Shown: in pieces, positions 1-8,508 of the stretch
Numbering within the stretch: position 1 is the stretch's first letter
Layout of the letters: each line of letters opens with the position of its first letter
Program-made: the position numbers and the translations under genes
Notes under the pieces: generated by a model
What the model was told of the DNA's origin: nothing
Databases searched by the model: none
The model's input: the letters and a program-made list of their open reading frames with translations, nothing else
Assembly (NCBI RefSeq): GCF_017329605.1
Contig: NZ_JAFMTY010000011.1
Coordinates: 1 to 64,000, forward strand
Direction: 5' to 3'
DNA: 64,000 bases
DNA from: Alicyclobacillus fructus
GTDB taxonomy: Bacteria; Bacillota; Bacilli; Alicyclobacillales; Alicyclobacillaceae

Positions 1-1
1 G

Positions 2-127
2 TACCGCGAAGCGACGACGCACCACCACAAACGTGGATTAGTTCTTACGGCCCGGAAATTCGTGCGACTGGTCTATGCGCTGCTGAGCAAAGGCCAAATC
101 TACGACGAAAGGCGGGCGACAGGCTAA
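2..127 (+). pseudogene. C-terminal end of an IS110-family transposase (cut by window edge)
   Basis: The first bases read in frame as about 41 residues ending at a TAA at 125-127. The stretch KRGLVLTARKFVRLVYALL is typical of the extreme C-terminus of IS110-family transposases. The start lies beyond the window, so I cannot tell whether the element is intact. It sits about 150 bp upstream of the CRISPR array, on the leader side, where adaptation genes are often found. Confidence 0.6.
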
Positions 128-277
128 GCGCTGACTCCTTAACCGACATCCTGGAACATTCGCTACCAAGAGGATGAAAATTCCAATCATCCTCCGTAGG
201 GGGGCTTGCTTTGTCTCAAGTTGAACTTACACGAATTTCATTCGTCACCCCCTTGACATTTCACCGCAGGTCTTATC
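128..277 (+). promoter_or_regulatory. Presumed CRISPR leader
   Basis: This 150-bp non-coding stretch lies between the transposase stop and the first repeat. I assign the leader to this side because the repeats nearest to it are the most uniform, the last repeat at the far end is degenerate, and the repeat read on this strand ends in ATTGAAGC, like the 3' handle of many type I repeats. A TTGACA at 253-258 could be a -35 box, but no well-spaced -10 follows. The leader call is inference. Confidence 0.45.
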
Positions 278-830
278 GTTGATCCGCCGAGATCGTCGGC
301 GGCCCCATTGAAGCATATCCTGGGTCTTGGCGAACCCAGGCAAGGAAGGTTGATCCGCCGAGATCGTCGGCGGCCCCATTGAAGCGCTACTGTCATGGAG
401 TCATCTACTGTCCATATCCCACATCGTTGATCCGCCGAGATCGTCGGCGGCCCCATTGAAGCTTGCTCCTCCGATTCTCCTCCGCGCTCCTTGACAGCAG
501 TGTTGATCCGCCGAGATCGTCGGCGGCCTTATTGAAGCAGGCTCCGCGGTGTCCGCCCATCAGGTGGAATGGGGCGGTTGTTCCGCCGAGATCATCGGCG
601 GCCCCATTGAAGCAAGTCGTGATTGAACCTGTCGTCACGCAATATCCCGGTTGTTCCGCCGAGATCGTCGGCGGCCCCATTGAAGCAAGTCGTGATTGAA
701 CCTGTCGTCACGCAATATCCCGGTTGTTCCGCCGGGATCGTCGGCGGCCCCATTGAAGCGCGTTCATTGGCCGCTCCCATCCGGTAGTATTCCGTTGTTC
801 CGCCGAGAGCGTCGGCGGCCCCATTTACGC
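278..830 (+). CRISPR. CRISPR array, 8 repeats of 37 bp and 7 spacers
   Basis: Repeats lie at 278-314, 349-385, 426-462, 502-538, 577-613, 650-686, 723-759 and 794-830; spacers are 34-40 bp. Each repeat contains a perfect 7-bp inverted repeat CCGCCGA/TCGGCGG around a GATCG-like loop and ends in ATTGAAGC. Repeats 1-4 begin GTTGATCC, repeats 5-8 begin GTTGTTCC. Repeat 4 has CCTTATT for CCCCATT, repeats 5 and 7 have single changes, and repeat 8 has a changed 3' end (TTTACGC). Spacers 5 (614-649) and 6 (687-722) are identical over all 36 bp. The array converges on the type I-G cas operon. Confidence 0.97.
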
Positions 831-1019
831 TTATTTCTTGGGAATGTGGGCGTCCACACGATGCTTGGGAGGCAGAGTGATGGAAACGTCGAAGGGTTTT
901 CAGAGTTCACGAAGCCAAATCCACCAGAGCCCGTGAAATATTTGGATTTCATTGACAAGTGTCGGTGGGCTCCCGCTCTGTCGGTTTTCGCGTACGTCGG
1001 GGCGCAGTCTGTCCCATGA
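831..1019. other. Non-coding stretch downstream of the array
   Basis: Nothing I can identify as a gene. In the frame of the small ORF that follows, this stretch reads openly up to the TGA at 1017-1019, so the ORF could be the tail of a decayed longer gene. Confidence 0.3.
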
Positions 1020-1148
1020 GTGCGTCAGCACAAGACTCTGAATGGGGTTCTGTTCTGGATCATGGCATCTGTCCTCGCCATTCTGATAATCGGTGTTCTG
1101 TATGCGTTTGTCCGCTATCTCATTGCATATTTCAGATGCACACGGTGA
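1020..1148 (+). CDS. Possible 42-residue single-span membrane protein
   Basis: A GTG at 1020, directly after an in-frame TGA, opens a 42-codon frame ending at TGA 1146-1148. After a short polar start (RQHKTLNG) it encodes about 25 hydrophobic residues (LFWIMASVLAILIIGVLYAF) and a basic tail ending RCTR, the pattern of a small membrane protein. No strong ribosome binding site is visible. It lies alone between the CRISPR array and the 3' end of the cas operon, on the opposite strand to cas. It may be a genuine small protein or the end of a decayed gene; I assign no function. Confidence 0.3.
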   Translation: MRQHKTLNGVLFWIMASVLAILIIGVLYAFVRYLIAYFRCTR

Positions 1149-1214
1149 GTGCCACACACGCCGTGTTGAAGTGAGAACGGGACACGAAGTCCTGATCGAG
1201 CCACCGTGCATACG

Positions 1215-1261
1215 ACGGCCACCTTCAGGCTGCGCCATGAAGCGCACCTTCGGGTGGCCGT
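1215..1261. terminator. Hairpin downstream of the cas operon
   Basis: Arms ACGGCCACC (1215-1223) and GGTGGCCGT (1253-1261) are perfectly complementary, with a smaller GCGC/GCGC pairing inside the loop. It lies just after the last cas gene (minus strand) and could end transcription from either side; the T-tract is weak. Confidence 0.4.
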
Positions 1262-1301
1262 TTGACTAGTTCCTAACTGAACCCAAATTCATTGGACCCG
1301 T

Positions 1302-2300
1302 TCAAGAGCCCCCGTCGCCTACCGGCTGGGCCCGCGTGAAGCTAAAGTATTTATCCAACTGAATGCGCCGCGACACCATCACCTGTTTCACGCCCAGCTG
1401 GCGCAGACCGCCGGTGCGTAAGCCGGGATGCGCGAGCATCCATCGAATGGAAGGCAGTGTCGCTGGTTCTGTCCAGATGGGCCATGCAAAGGAGAAGCCT
1501 TGGGCGTCATAATGCCCGCCGACAATTGCGAGCCGGTTTCCGCCATCTGTCGGCGCCGCGCTGAGCACGGAGATGCCGATGGCAGCAAGCCGATTGGCCC
1601 CAAGCTGCGTGCCCAGCTTGTACCTGGCGTCAGTTGGATTGCCTGCCATGAGCGCGTATCGGGCGATCTCGTCTGGGTCCCATCGAAACGAGAAGAGCAT
1701 CGCGTCTTCACGTGTCCACGGATGGAACAGCGTGGCCACGAGGTGCTTGATGGAAGCCTCCCCCTGCTGACCTGGTTCTTCTTGCCTCCCCGGCTGCCAC
1801 CGAGGGACGTCTCGCAGTCGGGCCAAAAAGTGTTGATGCCCCTGACCAAACAAAAGACAGACCGGTGTTGGCTGGATACGAGGATCACCCGATTTTTTCC
1901 TGTTTTTGGACTCCACCGCGCCATCGCTCATGAGTGCGGCGAAGAGATCCGCTCGGTACCGACCGGCGGGCACCGCGGCTCGGGCCACTTCTTGGAGCAC
2001 CTCACGCGCTTCCGACTGCTCGTAGTCGAGATCAGCATGGTCGCCGAATTCATGGTACTCTGCGAGCCGCCGAATCCCTGCGTCCGCACGCCGCGCGATG
2101 TCTTCCGGGGACAGGGACAAGCGTGTCACCAGCACCGGCCGAGTCGGCGCCTCCGTCCAATACACGCGAGGATGGATGCACGAAGCGGGCTCCAGCTCTT
2201 CATCAGTCGCGGTCAGGGCGCGAAGGAGGCCAAGCAGTGCGAAGAACGCAAGAGGATTGTCGGGCTCTAGGCCGTCAAGTCGGCATTCGCTCAAGGGCAT
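1302..2300 (-). CDS. csb3: Type I-G CRISPR protein Csb3 (GSU0052-like, Cas8u2)
   Basis: A 332-residue protein, last gene of the cas operon, overlapping cas3 by 26 bp. The N-terminus CRLDGLEPDNPLAFFALLGL is the conserved opening of large-subunit-like proteins of the I-U/I-G (Dpsyc) subtype, and the position beside a GSU0051-type cas3 and csb1/csb2 matches the GSU0051-0054 arrangement in Geobacter. By family knowledge it should be the Cas8-like Cascade subunit that takes part in target recognition. I see no catalytic motif. It is shorter than Csx17, the other large subunit used by this subtype, so I prefer Csb3. Subtype is more certain than the exact family. Confidence 0.75.
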   Translation of the reverse strand: MPLSECRLDGLEPDNPLAFFALLGLLRALTATDEELEPASCIHPRVYWTEAPTRPVLVTRLSLSPEDIARRADAGIRRLAEYHEFGDHADLDYEQSEAREVLQEVARAAVPAGRYRADLFAALMSDGAVESKNRKKSGDPRIQPTPVCLLFGQGHQHFLARLRDVPRWQPGRQEEPGQQGEASIKHLVATLFHPWTREDAMLFSFRWDPDEIARYALMAGNPTDARYKLGTQLGANRLAAIGISVLSAAPTDGGNRLAIVGGHYDAQGFSFAWPIWTEPATLPSIRWMLAHPGLRTGGLRQLGVKQVMVSRRIQLDKYFSFTRAQPVGDGGS

Positions 2301-5289
2301 GCTCGGTTCCTCCCACTCTGCGCTCGTCTTCCGACACGCGGTGATCGGCGAGTCTCAACACGCTTTCGAGGTACGCCAGCGTCCACACGCCGTACCGCGC
2401 CTTCAACCGCTCGTACAACCCGGCCCAGTCGTCACCTTCCCAGTCGAACGAAAGCTCCTGCGGTCCCGTGGCTGGCGAGATGGTGACAGATGAGCCGAGT
2501 AAGAGCCGAATCGCTGTCCTCGCCGAGCGGAGTTCGGGATCCGCGTGCGGGAAAAACGGGCGGCCGTACCCGTGATGCGTCCCGACGAGCCACAGCACCA
2601 AGGCTGGATCGTTCGCCTCCCGAAAGCGCGGGTGGCGAAGTGCTATGGCCACGGACAAGGCTTCGTGACGCCACCTGTGCGGCAGTCCCGCCTGCGATCT
2701 CGCCTGTTGCGGAAGCCGCCTTCCCGACTTGGCGAGCAAGGGGCCCTCGAGATCGGGCCCGAGAGGGTCTCCGTAGGCCAGAAACGCCTGAAACCGAGGG
2801 TCTGCCTTGCCGAGGTCGTGCAACAGACCTGCGAGGGCAACGTCCTGCGTGACCTCCGCTGGCAATCCGGCGAGTCGGCCGAACCGAGCGGCCGCCTCCG
2901 AGACGCGCAGACAGTGCTCGTCCAGAGGCACGGGCAGGCTGGCAAGCGATCCGAACGCGTCGTCCTCCGTGGAGGGCGCCGCAACACCGCTCCGCCCGAG
3001 TGCGGACAGCCCGCGAGGAGCTTGAAACACGACACCCTTTGGTCGGCCAAGCGCGTCGCGACCATAGACTTCGTAGAGCGCCTCGACCTCGCCGTGAGCC
3101 TCATCCAACCTTAACAGCGCAGCACGCAGGGTTTCGTCGAGCTTGAGTTCGAGCAACGCGTCACGGGCGTTTCGCCACGGCAACACCTCGTACTCGGCGA
3201 GGAGGGCGGCGAGTTTGCCGTCTTCTTCCGCCGGGATAAGTCCCGGCGCAACGCGCACCGCGAAGTACGCGGTTTGGAAGGGCAAATTGGCTTCTAGGCC
3301 GAGATCGCGCACGGGCTCATTCCACTTGGGGTTCCAGCCGTACATGTCGAGCCCTCCGTAGGTCGCTGGGACAATCACGGTGTCGCCGGGACGAATGTGG
3401 CGGGCATCCACCCAATGAGACGTGTCGGGATCGCCGGTCCATCGGAAGGCACGGCGTTCCCTCCGGCGGGTGTCCGTCTCTTCGCTCGGAGCCTGCGAGG
3501 CGACATCCGCCAGCTCGGTCTCCTCCGCCGTGTCTCGCGTGAGCCAGCGCCGAACGGCCCAGGCGGGAAGTTCCACAGCCTCGCTCGATCTCGGCAGCAC
3601 GAGTTGCAACAGAGTGTACGTCGCGTCGTCGCCGAAAGCGGGATCGACGTCGGCGCGCCAAACGACGCTAACCGCGTCAGGCTGACGCCGCGAGCCATGG
3701 AGGTACAGCGAGACATCCGGGTCCGCGGCCGGCACGGGACTCGTAGCCGCCAGCATGTCCACGTGCGCAGGCATGAGGACAGGCGCGTCCTCGGTCTGCG
3801 ACATGGCCTGCGCGGGCACGGGCTCCTCCTGGCCAAGGCGGTGGAACGCGGCGAGGCCAAAGTCGATCACGGGCGGCTCCTTTCGGCTCCCCGGCCGCGC
3901 GTGCCGCTTCAGGTAAGCCCACGCCTCCGCGAGAGCACGGCCGTACACCGGATCGTCCGTTCGGGCGGACAAATCCGCTGGCGCAGCCACCACAGCCCCG
4001 CAGCACGGTGTGGGGCGCCCGGCTCGGTTGAGGCGCCCGAAACGCTGCCGGAGAGCGTCGATGGGCGCGAGATCGCTCACCACAGCGTCGAGATCGATGT
4101 CGATCCCGACCTCCACGCACTGCGTGGCGACGAGAGCCATGGGCTTATCCAGCTGCCGCACCTCGGGCCATGGCCGCGTGCGCACGGGCTCAAGAAGGTG
4201 CGTCAACCATGCGTCTCGATCCAAGGGACGAGCCGGACCGATGACGAGCAACGTCTGCCATTCACGTGAGTCAAGCACCGCACCAAGCGCTTCGAACACC
4301 GCGCGGGCGCGTCCCACTCGGTTCACCACGACGGCGATGGCAGGGTTCGTCACACCTTGGGTCCGGAGCGTCTGCGCGGCCTGCAAGAATTCCTCTACAA
4401 GCACCTGCACGCGGCGCTCTTCGTCCGCGGCCTCCGACACGCCGCCAGCGGCGTCATTCGAGGCGGCTGCATCCCGCGCCTTTTTGTATTCCACCAGGCG
4501 AACGGGCTTCTCGGCAGACCAGCGCGCGCCAAGGATAGGATGATGTAGATCTTCTTCCGCGAGCTCGAACGAGCCTCCATCCTCCGCCTGCGGGGTTGCG
4601 GTCATGACCGTGCAGCCCCACGGCATGTGGACATCAACTTTCTTCCATGCCGTCCCGTTATACGCCTCTATCCAGGACAGCGTCTGGCGGAGCGGCTCCG
4701 CCAAATGCGCTTCATCAAGAAACAGTTGGCAGTCCACGCCCAACAGTCCTGCGTGTACCGGCTTCATGGCGTCTGACACGCCGTATCCACGAAACAAAAG
4801 CCGCGATCCAATCTGGTCCACGGTGGAGCACACGACGGTGGGTTGCACAGGCGTTCGAGCCCAATCGTCCTCGCGGGGCACGCCACCTCTGAGCCGTCGG
4901 ACCACAAGCGGCTCCGCACCGCCGCTCATCTCACGAAGCCGCGCCGCCACGCGCGCCGTCACGGTCCCCTCCGGCGCTTGCGCGAGTTTTTCGGCCAAGT
5001 GCTTCGCGTGTTCGTACGCGTCGTCGACGACTAGCCTGCGGTCCACGATGAACCCCATGCGCACGGGCGCGCGCCGCTTCAGTCCAGCGCCCGCCTCCAA
5101 GGCGAGGAAAAAGACCGCAATGTCGATCACACTCGTCTTTCCCGACGCCGTAGGCAACTTGAGCAACCTCGGCCACGAGCCGGTGTCCGCGAGGTGATTC
5201 AATAGGCGAACCTGCCATGGAAACGGTTCATAGCCGTGGACTTCGCGCAGAAACTGCACAAAATCTCCTCGAGAAAGGGATGCGTTCAA
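2275..5289 (-). CDS. cas3: CRISPR helicase-nuclease Cas3, subtype I-G (helicase first, HD last)
   Basis: A 1004-residue Cas3. The SF2 helicase comes first: Walker A PTASGKT at 46-52 and DEAH box LFLDEAH with DEAH at 192-195. The HD nuclease is C-terminal: LLHDLGK with the HD pair near 824-825, a WRHE histidine near 875 and GTHHG near 903. The usual Cas3 of types I-A to I-F has HD first; helicase-then-HD is a feature of the GSU0051 family of the I-U/I-G subtype. It should be recruited by target-bound Cascade to unwind and degrade DNA. The start overlaps the end of csb2 by 4 bp, indicating translational coupling. Confidence 0.93.
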   Translation of the reverse strand: MNASLSRGDFVQFLREVHGYEPFPWQVRLLNHLADTGSWPRLLKLPTASGKTSVIDIAVFFLALEAGAGLKRRAPVRMGFIVDRRLVVDDAYEHAKHLAEKLAQAPEGTVTARVAARLREMSGGAEPLVVRRLRGGVPREDDWARTPVQPTVVCSTVDQIGSRLLFRGYGVSDAMKPVHAGLLGVDCQLFLDEAHLAEPLRQTLSWIEAYNGTAWKKVDVHMPWGCTVMTATPQAEDGGSFELAEEDLHHPILGARWSAEKPVRLVEYKKARDAAASNDAAGGVSEAADEERRVQVLVEEFLQAAQTLRTQGVTNPAIAVVVNRVGRARAVFEALGAVLDSREWQTLLVIGPARPLDRDAWLTHLLEPVRTRPWPEVRQLDKPMALVATQCVEVGIDIDLDAVVSDLAPIDALRQRFGRLNRAGRPTPCCGAVVAAPADLSARTDDPVYGRALAEAWAYLKRHARPGSRKEPPVIDFGLAAFHRLGQEEPVPAQAMSQTEDAPVLMPAHVDMLAATSPVPAADPDVSLYLHGSRRQPDAVSVVWRADVDPAFGDDATYTLLQLVLPRSSEAVELPAWAVRRWLTRDTAEETELADVASQAPSEETDTRRRERRAFRWTGDPDTSHWVDARHIRPGDTVIVPATYGGLDMYGWNPKWNEPVRDLGLEANLPFQTAYFAVRVAPGLIPAEEDGKLAALLAEYEVLPWRNARDALLELKLDETLRAALLRLDEAHGEVEALYEVYGRDALGRPKGVVFQAPRGLSALGRSGVAAPSTEDDAFGSLASLPVPLDEHCLRVSEAAARFGRLAGLPAEVTQDVALAGLLHDLGKADPRFQAFLAYGDPLGPDLEGPLLAKSGRRLPQQARSQAGLPHRWRHEALSVAIALRHPRFREANDPALVLWLVGTHHGYGRPFFPHADPELRSARTAIRLLLGSSVTISPATGPQELSFDWEGDDWAGLYERLKARYGVWTLAYLESVLRLADHRVSEDERRVGGTEHALERMPT

Positions 5290-6782
5290 TCCGCCTCACC
5301 TCCGTCGGGCAAGGGACGGCACAGGCCGAGCCCCAGATATCGCCCGGCACCGAGCATCACCGGCCCACACACGGGCTCTGAAAACCAAATCACCGCGTGC
5401 GTCAGCATCCGCCCCTTGAGGTAATCAGGTACCTGCCATCGGACCCACGCCGGATTCCGGCGAGAAGAAATCACGGAAGGCACACCTTCCCAAGCCGAAT
5501 GGCGCGAGACCTGAACCGCCGGCAGCGGGCCGTCCACCCCCGGCAGCATGACCTGCTGCGGCCGAGGGAGGCCGATGTGTTCGCACGCGCTTGCCACGTC
5601 CTCCATGATCTCGGTCACGGCTTCGCTCGCACGCCCTTTGATCCGGCGATTGAGCACCAAAGGCGTCACGGTCGCGTACGAGTGGCTCGGTTTTGCGGTG
5701 TAAAGCGCCGGATCGAGCGAGCGCTTCGCGGGCTGGAGCGTCGGAGAAAGCTCCAAGTTCCCCGTGGGCAGCGCGATGCGCAGGACCCGCCTTCCGCGCC
5801 GCACATCCATCGGGCAGACGGCGCGGAGTGCCCGGAGCCAGCCCTCGTCTCGAAAGAGATCGACGCCGCTCGGCGGCACACACGCGAATCCCAGAATTCT
5901 CCCATCTGCGTACGGAAAGCCCGCAAAAGGTAGCGGAACGATGGCCAGGTGCGGATGTCTCTCGGGTACACCGTCTTCGGAGCGCCCCGTGACAACCGGC
6001 GGTGGTGATGTCCCCGCGGCCAGATATCCCTCGATGATGCGAGTCCGGATGGCCTGCGCGACCAACGCACAGGCGCGGACATCAGGCATCACGCCACCCA
6101 CATGCTCGAACACAAGCCAAACGGGGGAAAAGACCGTGTGCAGGCCGTCTGGCGCCACGGACAGCGGCTCAGGCACCACCCACTCGCCCACGCTCGGTCG
6201 CCGGCCGGACGCAAACGCGCGAACCAGCTCGTCCAGTCGGCCTCGATACACCCTGCGAAGTGGCGGGACGGCGTCTGGCGGTGCCGGTTCATCCGTCACG
6301 TACGCCCTGCATCGCGTCAGGCTGGACGAGTGCCCCACGTACGCCGTGTCTCGGGCGATGGCATCGAGCAGCTTCACCCGCTCTGCGACATCCGCGCCGT
6401 CAAGGACGTCCGCCCACAGGAGTCGCACCGTCGGCGAAGCGGGCCTAACCGTGATGAACCGACGCGGCTGCCGGCTGCGATAATCCGCGAGATTGTCCGA
6501 CGCGCGCCGGACCTTGAGCGCGGCGCGATCGTTGGGCGGCACATACGCCAAGTAAGACGTGCGGAGCCATGCGGTAGGTGCCTCAATCCGCGGCGGATCG
6601 AGCGATTCCAGCCACTCCAAGGCAGCCCGCTCCTCCGGACGTTCCCCGCGGTACGCCCACGTGGCCACGAGCGCGGAAAACACGCGATCCGGCTGTGGCG
6701 GCCAGTCCGGCGCCTCGCTGTCCGGCTGGAGCGCTGCCACCGAGTTGCCCGTGAGGAATTCGATCTCGATGACGAGCGTCAC
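5286..6782 (-). CDS. csb2: Type I-G CRISPR protein Csb2 (GSU0054 family, Cas5-Cas6-like)
   Basis: A 498-residue protein beginning MTLVIEIEFLTGNSVAA, followed by a PPQPDRVFSALVATWA segment characteristic of the GSU0054 (Csb2) family. In this subtype it combines a Cas5-like part with a Cas6-like RNase that cuts crRNA precursors. The repeat stem CCGCCGA/TCGGCGG in the neighbouring array is its expected substrate. It overlaps csb1 and cas3 by 4 bp each, so all four genes should form one transcript. The domain split is family knowledge; I did not locate the catalytic histidine. Confidence 0.88.
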   Translation of the reverse strand: MTLVIEIEFLTGNSVAALQPDSEAPDWPPQPDRVFSALVATWAYRGERPEERAALEWLESLDPPRIEAPTAWLRTSYLAYVPPNDRAALKVRRASDNLADYRSRQPRRFITVRPASPTVRLLWADVLDGADVAERVKLLDAIARDTAYVGHSSSLTRCRAYVTDEPAPPDAVPPLRRVYRGRLDELVRAFASGRRPSVGEWVVPEPLSVAPDGLHTVFSPVWLVFEHVGGVMPDVRACALVAQAIRTRIIEGYLAAGTSPPPVVTGRSEDGVPERHPHLAIVPLPFAGFPYADGRILGFACVPPSGVDLFRDEGWLRALRAVCPMDVRRGRRVLRIALPTGNLELSPTLQPAKRSLDPALYTAKPSHSYATVTPLVLNRRIKGRASEAVTEIMEDVASACEHIGLPRPQQVMLPGVDGPLPAVQVSRHSAWEGVPSVISSRRNPAWVRWQVPDYLKGRMLTHAVIWFSEPVCGPVMLGAGRYLGLGLCRPLPDGGEAD

Positions 6783-8008
6783 TTCTCTTCCTCCGCCTCT
6801 CCGCCTTGCCCGGACAGCGCCAGCTGCTGACTCTCTTTGACGATGGCAACCAGCTTGTCCTGCGGCACGAGGCGAATGGGCTCCCGACGCAGCCGGAATC
6901 CTACGGCCTCGGCGTTGGCAAGCGCCTCTTCATACAGTGCGCGCGCCGAATCAAGGTCAAGCTTCACGGCGTCCGTCGAGCCATCTGGATGGACCACCTC
7001 AAACGGCGCCGGCCTCTCGGGGACGAGATCACACCGGGAGCGGAGCGCATACCCATTGCGGTCCTGCTCAAGCGCGGCGAGAAGGCCAAGAGCGGCGAGC
7101 AGCGTCCGAGCCGCGACATCTCGCTCGTCTCCGCCGAAGCGAAGGCGGCGCAGACCGGCAAATGTCAGCACGAACGTCTGCTCCAGATAGTCGCACGTAA
7201 TGCCAAGCGGGTCCACGGTCGGCACGATGTTCCCGTGATTGATCTCCGACGGGCGGACCTGCTTCGCGTCCTTGCCCACTAGCTCAGGCCGAACATCCCA
7301 CACGTCTTTCCGATCGTTGTGCTTGTACACTTGGACTTTCCTCAGGATCCCGAGAGGATCGATGCGGCTGCCCGTGCGGCGGCCGGCCGTGCGCACCACG
7401 ACGGTGCCGTCCCGCCGCGGGATCTCTTCCACTGGCACGCCGATGGCGACAATCTCGGAGGTCAGGCAGCGCGCGAACTTGGCGCCGAGACCGCCGCCGC
7501 TTCCAGTAGAGTGCCACGCCCCGAAGACGAGCGCGGTTGGCGAGGTCTCAAGCAGCGCCGTAGCATCGGAGGGGCTGGCCTGGGCGAGCCGCAGGCCCAC
7601 CTCGCTCTCCATGAACGGTTTGCCGTCGATCATGCTGTCGCGCAGGATGGCGTCGTAGATGCGGTGCGGCGCCTCAAGGGATGTGATCTCCGACAGGCCC
7701 AGCAGACCGCGGTCTCGGAAATCCACGACGACGTGCGGAATGGGTAAGCCGTTATGGCGCACGGCATCGACCAGGGCCTGCTCCATGCGATTGGCCTGAG
7801 ACTGCACACTGTCGACCAACGCGCACCACACCTCCTCTCCGTCCAGCATGCGGCGCTCGAACACATGCCGAGGCGGATCGTTCTGGAACTCACCCGGATA
7901 CGTGGGCGGGAAGATTTTGTCTCCTTTGCCGCCGGCCGGCTGCAGGCGCTGCCGGCGCCGAATCGCAGCGTCTCCCATCACCATTTGCGCAAGGGTTTTG
8001 ACGTTCAT
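6779..8008 (-). CDS. csb1: Type I-G CRISPR protein Csb1 (GSU0053 family, Cas7)
   Basis: A 409-residue protein and the first gene of the cas operon. The segment RQRLQPAGGKGDKIFPPTY near the N-terminus is the hallmark of the GSU0053/Csb1 family, the Cas7 backbone subunit that polymerises along the crRNA. The ATG is preceded by a purine-rich SD stretch (AAGGAGAGGAGA, minus strand). The operon order csb1-csb2-cas3-csb3 is complete for interference. cas1, cas2 and cas4 are not in the window, so either they lie left of base 1 or this locus relies on another system for adaptation. Confidence 0.92.
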   Translation of the reverse strand: MNVKTLAQMVMGDAAIRRRQRLQPAGGKGDKIFPPTYPGEFQNDPPRHVFERRMLDGEEVWCALVDSVQSQANRMEQALVDAVRHNGLPIPHVVVDFRDRGLLGLSEITSLEAPHRIYDAILRDSMIDGKPFMESEVGLRLAQASPSDATALLETSPTALVFGAWHSTGSGGGLGAKFARCLTSEIVAIGVPVEEIPRRDGTVVVRTAGRRTGSRIDPLGILRKVQVYKHNDRKDVWDVRPELVGKDAKQVRPSEINHGNIVPTVDPLGITCDYLEQTFVLTFAGLRRLRFGGDERDVAARTLLAALGLLAALEQDRNGYALRSRCDLVPERPAPFEVVHPDGSTDAVKLDLDSARALYEEALANAEAVGFRLRREPIRLVPQDKLVAIVKESQQLALSGQGGEAEEEK

Positions 8009-8162
8009 TGAATGATTCTCCTCTCCTTCCTGCCGGGATCTTAGCCTGGCCGGAATTCAATTCCTGATCGGACGCTCCGCTTGCCTTCATTCGACGTCCG
8101 ACACAGAATTCCTCCTCGTTCCGCTGGCGGAAATATTCGAACCATTGTCACGACAAAAGAAC

Positions 8163-8190
8163 AGCCTTGGGCATCGGATCGCCCAAGGCT
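8163..8190 (-). terminator. Rho-independent terminator of the small hydrophobic gene
   Basis: The 10-bp stem AGCCTTGGGC/GCCCAAGGCT with an 8-base loop is followed on the minus strand by TGTTCTTTTG. It ends the 8212-8364 gene and separates it from the cas operon promoter. Confidence 0.75.
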
Positions 8191-8211
8191 CATCTCTCAC
8201 TTTTCAGCCGT

Positions 8212-8364
8212 TCAATACGCCCCGTACATGCCAGCGCCTGCGCCCGAAGAACAGCCGCAGCTCGGCGCGGGTGCCACGCTGACCGCGGGGACCAACAGGA
8301 AGAACAGCACGAAGATGATCAGAAACACAACCGCCCATCGCGTATAGCCGCCAAACGTACCCAT
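8212..8364 (-). CDS. Small hydrophobic YjcZ-like protein (50 residues)
   Basis: It begins MGTFGGYTRWAVVF, continues with about 20 hydrophobic residues, and ends in a Gly/Ala/Ser/Cys-rich tail (CGCSSGAGAGMYGAY). A short glycine/tyrosine-rich head followed by one membrane span resembles the YjcZ family of small sporulation-associated proteins. I chose the ATG at 8364, not the upstream one at 8421, because AAAGGGG lies about 9 bases before it. A terminator follows, so it is a single-gene unit. The family assignment is by resemblance only. Confidence 0.55.
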   Translation of the reverse strand: MGTFGGYTRWAVVFLIIFVLFFLLVPAVSVAPAPSCGCSSGAGAGMYGAY

Positions 8365-8508
8365 GAACCCTACCCCTTTCAAGCAAGATGGTCCATCGTA
8401 CGCTGGCGGCCCGCGCGTCACAGCCGACAGGAGCCCGTGGCCTCCTCCGCACCTGCCGTGCCGCGTTGGCCCTCCCCGCCATCCCCGCCTGCCCGGCGGG
8501 CCTCTGTT

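Noticed and set aside
221-276. Promoter in the CRISPR leader
   Set aside because: TTGAAC and TTGACA are present, but neither has a credible -10 at 16-18 bp; not listed as a promoter.
238-780. Short open frames across the CRISPR array
   Set aside because: They translate the repeats themselves (recurrent MGPPTIS-type and GAADDLGG-type peptides) and have no independent support.
7890-8090. Small minus-strand frame overlapping the csb1 start
   Set aside because: Overlaps csb1 in another frame, with no conserved features; a purine-rich GAGGAGG nearby could suggest a leader peptide but the codons end almost at once.
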